DNA from: Actinophytocola sp036402745
GTDB taxonomy: Bacteria > Actinomycetota > Actinomycetes > Mycobacteriales > Pseudonocardiaceae
Reading direction: 5' to 3'
Assembly: GCF_036402745.1 (NCBI RefSeq)
Contig: NZ_DASWSJ010000064.1
Coordinates: 1-13,548 of the forward strand
DNA: 13,548 nucleotides
Shown: piece by piece, positions 5,820-12,894 of the stretch
Layout: each line of letters begins with the position of its first letter
Numbering within the stretch: position 1 is the first letter of the stretch
Made by a program: the position numbers and the translations under genes
Notes under the pieces: model-generated
What the model saw: only the letters and a program-made list of their open reading frames with translations
What the model was told of the DNA's origin: nothing
Databases searched by the model: none

Positions 5820-6817
5820 TGCCGGCGCCCGCCGTCGCGGCACGGAAGAACCGGGACATGCTCTCCTCCGCCGCCGACCTGCCCGAGTTCCTGCGTGCGG
5901 AGATCCTGGCGACCCTGGCCGGCGCGTCATGGCGCCGGTACCCGGAACCGCCTGCCGATCTCCGCGCCCGGATAGCCGCGCACTACGGGGTGGCGGCGGC
6001 GAACGTCCTGCCTACCCGTGGCTGCCGTGAGGCGGTGGAGCTGGCGTTCGCGTGGGCGGTGCGGGCGGGCGCGCCGCACGGTGTCACCGCTGTGGCGCTG
6101 CCCCGGCCGAGCTGGTTCGGGTTCGTGGACATCGCGGAACGGGCGGGCATCGCGTGGTCGGCGTACGACGTCGCGGCAACGCCGGACGTGGACCGGATTC
6201 CCGTGCTGTGCACGCCCAACAGCCCGACGGGGCACGTGGTCGACGACGCCGACCTGGCCCGGCTGTGCGCGAACGACGCGATCCCCACGGTGGTCGACTG
6301 CACCTACGACGACCTCGCCGACCGGCCGGTCCTGCCCGGCGTCCGTAGGCTGTTGACCGGCCGGGGGGTGTTCTGCGTGAGCCTGGCCAAGTCGACCGGT
6401 CTGGCCGGCGCGCGGCTCGGAGTTCTCCTCGCCGCGGCCGATGTCGTCGCGGAGATCGAGGAGCTGGCGGACCCGTTCGCGCTCGACGCCTTCCAGGTGG
6501 CGGCGTTGGCGACGCTGTTCTCCGACGCCGGCCGCCGGGCCTGGCAGGACATGATCGGCCGGGTGCGCACGGCGAGGGCGCAGTGCGTGGACCACGTCCG
6601 GGCGCTGTTGCCGTGCGGCATCGTCGGGCCGGCCGTCGGCAACGTCGTGTACGGGCGGTTCGGCGACTGCCGGGGCACACATCTGGCCGACATCGTCGAG
6701 GCGACGGGAGCGACGGTGTTCCCACAGGAGCGGGTGCTGCGGTTCAGCGTCGGCGGCACCGCCGTGGCGGCGTTGGCCGCACTGCGACAGCACGGTCCGC
6801 GAGGGGAGTGCGGTTGA
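5819..6817 (+). CDS. PLP-dependent aminotransferase, class I/II (HisC/CobD-like)
   Basis: A 332-residue fold-type I PLP enzyme. Landmarks in order: YPEPPADLRARIAAHYGV and PTRGCREAVELAF (substrate/cofactor loop), CTPNSPTGHVV with Asn134, VVDCTYDD with Asp160 (pairs with the pyridine nitrogen) and Tyr163, and SLAKSTGLAGARLG with Lys191 as the Schiff-base lysine, then a C-terminal LRFSVGG with the carboxylate-binding Arg. The arrangement resembles histidinol-phosphate aminotransferase and threonine-phosphate decarboxylase (CobD), though it is slightly shorter than typical HisC. No his or cob genes are nearby, so a pathway-specific transamination or decarboxylation is more likely. Its ATG overlaps the previous stop (TGATG), and its own stop overlaps the globin start in the same way. 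Substrate is unknown: a free amino acid, a sugar ketone or an oxidised peptide end are all possible. Confidence 0.9.
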   Translation: MPAPAVAARKNRDMLSSAADLPEFLRAEILATLAGASWRRYPEPPADLRARIAAHYGVAAANVLPTRGCREAVELAFAWAVRAGAPHGVTAVALPRPSWFGFVDIAERAGIAWSAYDVAATPDVDRIPVLCTPNSPTGHVVDDADLARLCANDAIPTVVDCTYDDLADRPVLPGVRRLLTGRGVFCVSLAKSTGLAGARLGVLLAAADVVAEIEELADPFALDAFQVAALATLFSDAGRRAWQDMIGRVRTARAQCVDHVRALLPCGIVGPAVGNVVYGRFGDCRGTHLADIVEATGATVFPQERVLRFSVGGTAVAALAALRQHGPRGECG

Positions 6818-7182
6818 TGGCGTCTGTGCGAATCGCCACCGAGGAGCTGCTCGTCGAGCTGGCGGACGTGTTCTACGCGAGGGTCGCGCGCGACGCCGTG
6901 CTCCGGGCGATCTACCCGGACGCGGACCTGACGATGGCCGCGCGGCATCTCGGTTGGTTCCTGGTCCAGGTCTGGGGTGGGCCGCTGGACTACTTCCACG
7001 CGAGGGGATTTCCCGACCTGCACGCGCGGCATGTCCCGTTCCCGGTCACCGAGGACCTGCGGGACCGCTGGCTGCGGCACATGCGGGCCGCGCTCGACGT
7101 GGTCGCGATGACCGAGTCGGACAAGGCGAAGCTGTGGCGTTGGTTCGTCGCCGAGGCCGGGGCGTTGGTGAACGTGCGATGA
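6817..7182 (+). CDS. Group II truncated hemoglobin (trHbO-like)
   Basis: A 121-residue 2-on-2 globin. Signature segments are LADVFYARVARDAVLRAIYP (helix B, with Phe19-Tyr20 at B9-B10), LGWFLVQVWGGPLDYF (helix E), RGFPDLHARHVPFPVT (F region, proximal haem ligand His72) and RDRWLRHM (helix G, Trp85 at the G8 position diagnostic of group II). The start ATG follows GAGGGGAG. Stand-alone trHbO proteins bind O2 tightly and take part in O2/NO/peroxide chemistry; some globins work as haem enzymes. Lying between an aminotransferase and an Fe(II) oxygenase in coupled genes, it may supply O2 or electrons, detoxify, or catalyse an oxidation itself. That role is inference; the globin identity is firm. Confidence 0.92.
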   Translation: MASVRIATEELLVELADVFYARVARDAVLRAIYPDADLTMAARHLGWFLVQVWGGPLDYFHARGFPDLHARHVPFPVTEDLRDRWLRHMRAALDVVAMTESDKAKLWRWFVAEAGALVNVR

Positions 7183-7832
7183 ACCTCGCGACGGCTGCCG
7201 GTACGGAAGCGGAGGCGGACGCGTTGCTGCGCGCGGGCCGGCTCCGGGACGCCGCGGCGGCCTACCGACAGGTCCTCGTGGCACTCGAGCGCGACTGTCC
7301 ACATGAGATCGACCGGCTCGCCGGTGTCCGGCATCGCCTCGCCTGGTCGCTGTTGCGGACCGGCCGGTCCGCCGAGGCATTGGCGCTGTACGAGCGTTAC
7401 CGCACTCCGTTCGACCACCACACGTGGCGGATGCTGGGTGACCTGTACGCCGAGGCCGGTCGTCTCGCGGAGGCCGAGCACTGCTACCAGACACTGTTGG
7501 CGTGGGTGACGGAACAGGTGATCGCCCAGTACGCCAGCATGATCGTGCTGGCGCGAGTGATCCACGGTGGACTGACCGGCGGCACGCGTCTTGTTGTCCT
7601 GGCGCCACTTCGGGAGCGCCTGCACCGGCGGGGCGCGCTGTGGCGCCGCCGGTCGCTCGGCTTGCCGATGCTGTGGTCGCTGCTCGCCACCGTGTACGAG
7701 CGGCGGGGCGAACACGCGCGGGCCGTCGCCTGCCGGGAGAGCTTCCGGCGGTACTGGGCGTGGTATGCCGGGGCCGACCACCCGAGTGTCCTGGCACTGG
7801 GGGCAAACGACGGAGGTGCGTCACATGCATGA
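7179..7832 (+). CDS. TPR-like helical repeat protein
   Basis: A 217-residue protein rich in alpha-helical pairs with TPR spacing: ADALLRAGRLRDAAAAYRQV (residues about 14-33), HRLAWSLLRTGRSAEALALY, MLGDLYAEAGRLAEAEHCY, and later LLATVYERRGEHARAVACRE. Small residues recur at the TPR positions (A/G-8, A-20, A-27). A less regular, somewhat hydrophobic segment (about 105-150) separates the third and last repeats. TPR proteins bind partner proteins or peptides; here it may bring the precursor peptide or the small enzymes together. It overlaps the globin gene by 4 bp (ATGA) and the oxygenase gene by 8 bp. No catalytic motif is seen. Confidence 0.75.
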   Translation: MNLATAAGTEAEADALLRAGRLRDAAAAYRQVLVALERDCPHEIDRLAGVRHRLAWSLLRTGRSAEALALYERYRTPFDHHTWRMLGDLYAEAGRLAEAEHCYQTLLAWVTEQVIAQYASMIVLARVIHGGLTGGTRLVVLAPLRERLHRRGALWRRRSLGLPMLWSLLATVYERRGEHARAVACRESFRRYWAWYAGADHPSVLALGANDGGASHA

Positions 7833-8739
7833 GTTCGACCTGTCCGGTTCGCGTGCCGACCGGCTCGACCAGACCGACCGGGCCCGCAAGGCGCTCATCG
7901 AGGACGGCGGCGTCATCCTGCGTGCCGCGCTGCCGACGCGGGCGGTCCTGGGGTTGCGACGCGAACTGACGGAGGCGTTCGCCGAACTGTCCACTGAGGA
8001 CTGGACGTGGTCGCGGCTGCGTCGGGACGCCGGTGACGACGACCTGCTCGCCATGCGTCGTGCGTTGTTCGCCTGCCCGTCGAACGGCGCGCTGTTCCGC
8101 CACCCCCGGCTCGCCGGGTTCCTCGGAGCGGTGCTGGAGGTCGAGACGCCGTTCCTCCACCCGCGCCGCTGGCTGCGGCTGAACAAGCCGGGCACCGGAC
8201 TCGACAAGTGGACGGTGCCCTACCACCAGGACTACCGGTTCGTGCACGGCACTCAGGACGTGCTGACCGTGTGGACCCCGCTGCACCGCTGCGACACCGG
8301 CGGTCTCCGGCTGGAGCTGCGGTCGCACCGGGACGGCCTGCGCGGGCTCGGTGAGCGCACCGAGACCAACCACCTGCCCCCGGCCACCGGGGTGAACGGG
8401 CGCAACCTCGCGGAGCCGGTGTGCGACGTCGGTGACGTGGTCGTGTTCCACAGCCTGACCGTGCACGCGACCGCGCCCAACTTCGGCACGCTCAACCGGA
8501 TCTCCGTGGACGCGCGCTTCCAGCGGCCCGACGACCCGATGGCGCGCGAACAGCTGCTGCCTGCGATGGCCCCGCAGGACCAGCTGCCGATCGGCGCGCC
8601 GGGCGTCCTCGACGAGGACCCGGCGGCGTGGTCCGGGGACCCGGCTATTGCCCGGCCCGCCGGCCTGCCGTTGGTCCCCGCCGGCGAGTTCGACCTGACC
8701 ACACCCGCGGGCACGTCGCGGTTCGCTCCAGTGCCGTGA
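7825..8739 (+). CDS. PhyH-type 2-oxoglutarate/Fe(II) dioxygenase
   Basis: A 304-residue phytanoyl-CoA-dioxygenase-like oxygenase. The iron-binding triad is visible: His134 and Asp136 in VPYHQDYRF, and distal His214 in FHSLTVHATAPN. Arg225, eleven residues later (NRISVDARF), is the expected 2-oxoglutarate carboxylate ligand. The spacing VWTPL-(about 10)-GGLRLELRSH between them is also typical. Members hydroxylate, halogenate, desaturate or epimerise small molecules and carrier- or peptide-bound substrates; nothing here suggests a halogenase, since the Asp is kept. The start ATG at 7825 has GGAGGTG 7 bases upstream and overlaps the TPR gene's end. Its stop overlaps the next gene's GTG by 4 bp. 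It is probably the main C-H oxidising enzyme of the operon. Confidence 0.92.
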   Translation: MHEFDLSGSRADRLDQTDRARKALIEDGGVILRAALPTRAVLGLRRELTEAFAELSTEDWTWSRLRRDAGDDDLLAMRRALFACPSNGALFRHPRLAGFLGAVLEVETPFLHPRRWLRLNKPGTGLDKWTVPYHQDYRFVHGTQDVLTVWTPLHRCDTGGLRLELRSHRDGLRGLGERTETNHLPPATGVNGRNLAEPVCDVGDVVVFHSLTVHATAPNFGTLNRISVDARFQRPDDPMAREQLLPAMAPQDQLPIGAPGVLDEDPAAWSGDPAIARPAGLPLVPAGEFDLTTPAGTSRFAPVP

Positions 8740-9149
8740 CCGGGCTGGACGAGCGCGCCCGCCGGTTGACCGAGGAGCTGATGGCGTCGCACCTGTTGCC
8801 CGAGCCGAACGCGGCCGACCTGCGGCTCCAGGTGCGGGAGCTGCTGCGGGGCCTGGTGATCGCCACGGACATGTCGGGCAGGCTGCTGCCGCTGTCCGTG
8901 GAGCTGAGCGACGTCTGGCTGGCCGTGCTGGTGACTCCGGGACTGCCCGAGCACCTGCCCGACCCGGTGGAGCTGGTCGACGTCCGGGTGGGCGCGCCGG
9001 GCGGCCTCACGGACCTGTTCGTCGAGTGGGTGGACCGGTACCTCACCACGTTCGGTCCACTGGAGCCCGATGTCGTGCGGTACTGGCCCGCGGCGCGGTT
9101 CCTCGCCGCGCGGGGCGTCGACCCGACCGCGTTGGTGAGCCCACGGTGA
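8736..9149 (+). CDS. Second GRDP-like protein, diverged, without the His motifs
   Basis: A 137-residue protein starting at the GTG at 8736, which overlaps the oxygenase stop as GTGA. It aligns end to end with the GRDP-like protein at 5325-5819. LRLQVRELLRGLVIAT matches LRIQTEECLKFLIIAS at nearly the same distance from the N-terminus (residue 29 versus 30), which supports this start over the internal ATG at 8781. SVELSDVWLAVLVT matches TREVDEVWHELILQT, and VDRYLTTFGPLEPDVVRYW matches the other protein's C-terminal YVSRFGEFTPERARYW. The key histidine after Trp is Leu62 and the HH pair is gone, with the intervening loop shortened. It looks like a non-catalytic paralogue, possibly the partner of a heterodimer with the first copy. 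Confidence 0.65.
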   Translation: MTGLDERARRLTEELMASHLLPEPNAADLRLQVRELLRGLVIATDMSGRLLPLSVELSDVWLAVLVTPGLPEHLPDPVELVDVRVGAPGGLTDLFVEWVDRYLTTFGPLEPDVVRYWPAARFLAARGVDPTALVSPR

Positions 9150-10189
9150 GCCTGCGCGTCGACTACCTGTGCCGGGGCATGGGCTGGGCGCATGCCGCGC
9201 GCACCGCGGCCGTCCTGCCCGTCCTGCGCGGGCGTCCCGAGATCGACACCGTGGCGGTCGCCGCGGCCGGGAGCGCCGTCGAGTACTTCGGGCTGGTCGG
9301 CACGCCCTGCCACGACCTCCGGCTGCCCGACGACGTGGACCACTCCGGGTACGCCGCCTATCGCATGCGCCGCTACCTGGCCGCCGCGAGTCCACAGCGG
9401 ACGGACCGCGTCGTGGTGTCCGACGAGCTGTGCCTCGCGCCGCTGTTGTGCCGGGCGGACCGGCTGCCGTGCGTGCTGATGGTCTGTTCGTTCCGCCACT
9501 ACATGTCGAGTCACGGCGGTGCGCGGGCGTTCGACGCCGCTGAACAGATCCTGCTCGCGAGTTGGCCGGAGGTGGACGCCGTCCCCCCTGCCCTGCGCCA
9601 CAAGGTGACCGCCATCGGTCCGATCGTTCGTGCCACCACGACGGACCGCGCCGCCGCCCGCGCGCGGCTCGGGCTGCCACCCGCCGGTCTCGTCGTCACC
9701 GTCTCGCTCGGTTCGTACCACCCGTCGAAGGTGGACTACTTCCGCGCGGTCCTGCGGATGGCGACGAAAGCGTGGCGGCACGCGCCCGCGGGCGCGCCGC
9801 TCGTGGTGCCGCTGCCCGCCGCAACCGCCCGCGAGTTACTCGACGGGGCGCTACCGGCCGATGTCCGGTGCGTCGGCGCGACAGACCGTCTCGACACCTA
9901 CCACCTGGCGTCCGACGTGGTCCTGTCGATGGGCGGCTCGACGACGAGCCACGCGGTGCGCAACGGCGTGCCGACGGTGGTGATCAGCCCGGCGCCCGAG
10001 TCGCGCGAGCACCGCGTCGGGGAGTACCTCGCCCGCAGGTGCGACTACGTCACCGTCACCGACACCGCCGACGACGACCTGTGGGCGCGCGTCGACCACC
10101 TCGGCCGCGCAGGGCGTTCCGTCCCGCCGGACCTGCGGTGGGGCGGCCCGCGAGACGTTCTCGACGCCGTACTCGCGAGCCAGGGGTGA
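9146..10189 (+). CDS. GT-B fold glycosyltransferase (GT1/GT28-like)
   Basis: A 347-residue protein from the GTG at 9146 (GTGA overlap with the previous stop). The N-terminal domain opens with VDYLCRGMGWAHAARTAAVL, a variant of the G-x-G-H-x-x-R loop of MurG/MGT-like transferases. A second Rossmann domain begins near VVTVSLGSYHPSK and contains the nucleotide-sugar site VLSMGGSTTSHAVRNGVPTV followed by ISPAPESREHRVGEYL (usually P-x-x-x-D/E-Q-x-x-N-A), where Arg-Glu-His replaces the normal Asp-Gln. There is no signal or membrane segment, so it is cytosolic or peripheral. It would add a sugar to the product or to an intermediate. It is the last gene of the operon. The sugar donor cannot be read, and no sugar-nucleotide genes are in the window. 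Confidence 0.85.
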   Translation: MSLRVDYLCRGMGWAHAARTAAVLPVLRGRPEIDTVAVAAAGSAVEYFGLVGTPCHDLRLPDDVDHSGYAAYRMRRYLAAASPQRTDRVVVSDELCLAPLLCRADRLPCVLMVCSFRHYMSSHGGARAFDAAEQILLASWPEVDAVPPALRHKVTAIGPIVRATTTDRAAARARLGLPPAGLVVTVSLGSYHPSKVDYFRAVLRMATKAWRHAPAGAPLVVPLPAATARELLDGALPADVRCVGATDRLDTYHLASDVVLSMGGSTTSHAVRNGVPTVVISPAPESREHRVGEYLARRCDYVTVTDTADDDLWARVDHLGRAGRSVPPDLRWGGPRDVLDAVLASQG

Positions 10190-10198
10190 CCGGGTCAC
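10186..10198. terminator. Weak hairpin at the end of the operon
   Basis: GTGAC-CGG-GTCAC forms a 5-bp stem with a 3-base loop at the stop of the glycosyltransferase gene, in the 70-bp gap before the convergent SDR gene. There is no T-run, so it is only a candidate terminator. Confidence 0.25.
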
Positions 10199-10259
10199 AG
10201 GAAGTACCGGAGCCAGGACTGACACCACCCCAACAACAAGATCAATAACGAGACGTCCC

Positions 10260-11018
10260 TCAGGCCACAACGCCGCCGTCGAGGACGAGGTCGGCGCCGA
10301 CCACGAAACTCGCGCTTTCCGAGGCCAGCCAGGCGATCGCGGTGGCGATCTCAGCCGGGTCCCCGATCCGGCCGCGCGGAATCATCGCGGCGTAACCGGC
10401 GTCCCGCTCTTCGTCGGACTGCCCTGGCGCACGGGACAGGTCGGTGGCGACCGGGCCCGGACTGACCACGTTGATCCGGATCCCGTCGGCGATGTGGTGG
10501 CGGGCGGCCGCGCGGCTCAGCGCGGTGATCGCGGCCTTGGTCGCGCCATAAGCGCCGATGATCGGCATGCGCAGGTGCGCGCCGGCGTTCGAGGCGACGT
10601 TGACGATGCTGCCGCCGCCGTGCGCGCGCATGTGTTCGATCTCGTGTTTCATCGAAAGCCAGGTACCGGTGAGGTTGATGTCGACGAGCCTCGCCCAGTC
10701 GTCCTCATCGAGATCATCGAGCAGCCCTGTTCCGCCGACGCCCGCGTTGTTCACCGCGATGTGCAGTCCGCCGAACTCCCGGACCGCGGTGCCGACGAGC
10801 GTCGCGAGGTCCTCGGAACGCGAAATGTCGGCGACCGCGGCGGCGGCCTCCCCGCCCGCCGCCCGCACCAGTTCGACGGTTTCCGTGAGCGGCTCGGCGC
10901 GCCGCCCCGCGACAAGCACTCGTGCCCCGCCCCCGGCGAGGGCGAGGGCCGCCGCCCTGCCGATACCCGAACCACCGCCAGTCACCAGCGCGACTTTGCC
11001 CGCGAAGTTCTCATTCAC
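10260..11018 (-). CDS. Short-chain dehydrogenase/reductase (classical SDR)
   Basis: A 252-residue classical SDR. Cofactor motif TGGGSGIG is at residues 13-20; the Arg39-Arg40 pair after the second strand favours NADP(H); NNAG is at 90-93. The catalytic set is Asn115, Ser143, Tyr157 and Lys161 (Y-x3-K). The C-terminus WLASESASFVVGADLVLDGG is typical of the FabG-like branch. It would reduce or oxidise a ketone/alcohol; substrate unknown. The GTG start at 11018 overlaps the exporter's TGA by 4 bp (GTGA), so the two form one operon. An apparent much longer reading in this frame upstream (to 12341) is the shadow of the exporter gene. Confidence 0.93.
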   Translation of the reverse strand: MNENFAGKVALVTGGGSGIGRAAALALAGGGARVLVAGRRAEPLTETVELVRAAGGEAAAAVADISRSEDLATLVGTAVREFGGLHIAVNNAGVGGTGLLDDLDEDDWARLVDINLTGTWLSMKHEIEHMRAHGGGSIVNVASNAGAHLRMPIIGAYGATKAAITALSRAAARHHIADGIRINVVSPGPVATDLSRAPGQSDEERDAGYAAMIPRGRIGDPAEIATAIAWLASESASFVVGADLVLDGGVVA

Positions 11019-12526
11019 CGGTTTTCCCCATCTTTCCTGGTTTTCGGAATCAAGAAGAGCAACACGAACGTCAGCAGGTAAAGGCCGACGTGGTACCACA
11101 ACGTGTCCGCGATCGCGGACGTGAACACCTCGGCACGCTGGGAACCGGGCAACGCGGTGGCCACGTCGCTCGCCGAACCCGCGATACCCGAGCGAGTCCC
11201 GAGCAGGCTGAAATAGAGCGCGCCCGCTGCCGCGACCCCGATCGAAGCGCCGAGCTGGATGGTCGAAGTCAGCACGCCCGACGCCGAACCGGCGTCCTCG
11301 GAGGGCACCCCGGCGAGCACGCTTTGCAGGAGCACGGGCGCCACCAGACCCATGCCGACCCCCGTCAGGAACAGCGAGGGTGTGAGCTCCCAACCGGAAA
11401 AGCCTCCGCCCGCGTGCGTGATGACCCGCATCGTGCCGACGGTCGAGAGCGCCATCAGCAGCATGCCCGCCATCGGCAGCGACCGGCCGAACCGGACGAC
11501 CCAGCGCATGGTGAGCAGCGAGGTGACGGCGATCGCCACCGGCCACACCACCACGATCAGGCTCGCCTTCAGCGCGGAGAAACCCAGACCTTCCTGGAGG
11601 TAGCCGAAGAAAAGGAAGAAGAACGAATTGATCCCGGCGAAGAACGCGAGAATCGCGATGACACCGGCGGCGAACGACCTGCGGCGCAACAACCCGGGTT
11701 CCACCAGCGGTGTCCGGCCCCGCCGCGCCATCGCGCGCTCGTGGTACCAGAACGCCACCAGCACCGGCACCCCGGCGGCCAGCACCCCGATCGACCAGCC
11801 CGGCCAGCCCGCGTCCGCGCCGCGGACCAGCGGGAAGACGAGCATCAGCAAGCCGAGAGTGACCAGGACGAACCCGCCCAGGTCGAGTCGCGCTCCCCCG
11901 GCCGTCTCGGTCTCCGGCACGAACGCCACGACCGCGGCCACCGCGACCACACCGATCACCAGGTTCAGCAGGAACACCGACCGCCAGCCGAGCCCCCACA
12001 GGTCCGCCTCGACGAGGAACCCGCCCACCGGCGCGCCCGCGACCGAGGCCAGCGCGGTCACCACGGTGAACGCGCTGAACGCACCGGCCCGCTCCGAAGG
12101 CGGGAACAGGGCCTGGATCATGGCGAAAACCTGCGGGATCATCAGCGCCGCGGCGATTCCCTGCAGCACGCGGCCGCCAACCAGAAGGCCCGCCGTCGGC
12201 GCCAGCGCGCACAAGGCGGACGCGGCGGTGAACCCCAGCACTCCGGTCAGGAAGACTCGTTTGCGACCGAGGCTGTCCCCCAGGCGGCCGCCGGTGATCA
12301 GGATCAGCGCGAACGGCAGCGTGTACCCGGCGGCGACCCACTGCGCGGCCGCGTCCGACGCACCCAACTCACGCTGGATGTCCGGCACCGCCACGTTGAC
12401 GATGCTGACGTCGAGGTAATCCATGAAGGTCGTGACCAGGATCGCCGCCAGGGCCAACTTCCGCCGCACCCGGTCGCGCGTCCCAGCGGCGCGGGCGGTC
12501 CCGTCCAGTGTTTCCGTCTCCACCAC
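11015..12526 (-). CDS. MFS drug exporter, DHA2 (14-TM, EmrB/QacA-like)
   Basis: About 503 residues with some 14 hydrophobic segments. The DHA2 signature LDVSIVNVAVP is in TM1, motif A GGRLGDSLGRKRVF is in the first cytosolic loop, and the motif C region in TM5 reads ASVAGAPVGGFL. Members use the proton gradient to expel hydrophobic or cationic compounds, including antibiotics and self-made products. A GTG at 12532 would extend the protein by two residues but touches the ribosome site GAGGAGG (12533-12539) with no spacing, so I chose the GTG at 12526, 6 bases away. It is divergent from the ArsR-type gene, with their shared operator in between, and is translationally coupled to the SDR. Export of the nearby operon's product is possible but unproven. 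Confidence 0.93.
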   Translation of the reverse strand: MVETETLDGTARAAGTRDRVRRKLALAAILVTTFMDYLDVSIVNVAVPDIQRELGASDAAAQWVAAGYTLPFALILITGGRLGDSLGRKRVFLTGVLGFTAASALCALAPTAGLLVGGRVLQGIAAALMIPQVFAMIQALFPPSERAGAFSAFTVVTALASVAGAPVGGFLVEADLWGLGWRSVFLLNLVIGVVAVAAVVAFVPETETAGGARLDLGGFVLVTLGLLMLVFPLVRGADAGWPGWSIGVLAAGVPVLVAFWYHERAMARRGRTPLVEPGLLRRRSFAAGVIAILAFFAGINSFFFLFFGYLQEGLGFSALKASLIVVVWPVAIAVTSLLTMRWVVRFGRSLPMAGMLLMALSTVGTMRVITHAGGGFSGWELTPSLFLTGVGMGLVAPVLLQSVLAGVPSEDAGSASGVLTSTIQLGASIGVAAAGALYFSLLGTRSGIAGSASDVATALPGSQRAEVFTSAIADTLWYHVGLYLLTFVLLFLIPKTRKDGENR

Positions 12527-12538
12527 TGACACCCTCCT

Positions 12539-12560
12539 CAGTTCGATAGATTGCGAACTG
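12539..12560. promoter_or_regulatory. Inverted-repeat operator between exporter and ArsR-type regulator
   Basis: CAGTTCG (12539-12545) and CGAACTG (12554-12560) are perfect 7-bp inverted arms with an 8-base, AT-richer spacer, in the only 50-bp gap between the divergent genes. Size and symmetry suit a winged-helix dimer. The site overlaps the exporter's ribosome site edge and both promoters must lie in or around it, so binding would block both directions: repression of exporter/SDR plus autoregulation. Confidence 0.65.
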
Positions 12561-12576
12561 TAGCGCGGAAGGTAGC

Positions 12577-12894
12577 ATGGACGGCACCATGCGAGAAGCA
12601 GCTCATCCCACTCCGGCCGACCTGCGGATCGTCAGCGTGTTCCACGCGCTCAGCGACCCGGCCCGGCTCGGCATCGCGCAGCGCCTGCTAGCCGAAGGCG
12701 AGCTCGCCTGCTCGAGCTTCGACCTGCCCTACGCCAAGGCGACCCGTTCGCACCACTTCCGGGTGCTACGGGAATGCGGCGTCATCCGCATCCGCTGGGA
12801 AGGCAAGTACCAGTACGCGGCGCTACGCCGCACCGATCTGGAGCACCGGTTCCCCGGCCTGCTCGACGTCCTCCTGAACCAGCTGGACGGCTGA
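12577..12894 (+). CDS. ArsR-family winged-helix transcriptional repressor
   Basis: A 105-residue protein with the compact ArsR/HTH_20 wing: FHALSDPARLGIAQRLLAEG (residues 22-41), the recognition-helix region KATRSHHFRVLRECGVIRIR, and the wing EGKYQYAALR. There is no ELCVCDL-type metal site, so this is a non-metal member that likely responds to a small molecule or is displaced by exporter substrates. GGAAGG stands 5 bases before the ATG at 12577; an internal ATG at 12589 is possible. It is divergent from the exporter/SDR pair and probably their repressor via the inverted repeat at 12539-12560. Confidence 0.9.
   Translation: MDGTMREAAHPTPADLRIVSVFHALSDPARLGIAQRLLAEGELACSSFDLPYAKATRSHHFRVLRECGVIRIRWEGKYQYAALRRTDLEHRFPGLLDVLLNQLDG

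Noticed and set aside
4995..5930. 311-residue minus-strand frame opposite the start of the operon
   Set aside because: Antisense to the deacetylase-like, GRDP-like and aminotransferase genes, with no recognisable domain or ribosome site.
6304..8466. 720-residue minus-strand frame opposite the aminotransferase-globin-TPR-oxygenase genes
   Set aside because: Pro/Arg/His/Gln-rich antisense reading with no domain; the plus strand has complete catalytic motifs and coupled starts.
11019..12341. N-terminal extension of the SDR (total 693 residues) suggesting a fusion
   Set aside because: The extension is the exporter gene read in the wrong frame. The SDR has its own GTG start overlapping the exporter stop.
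10922..12529. 535-residue plus-strand frame opposite the exporter
   Set aside because: Arg/Gln/His-rich antisense shadow of a transmembrane protein; no domain recognised.
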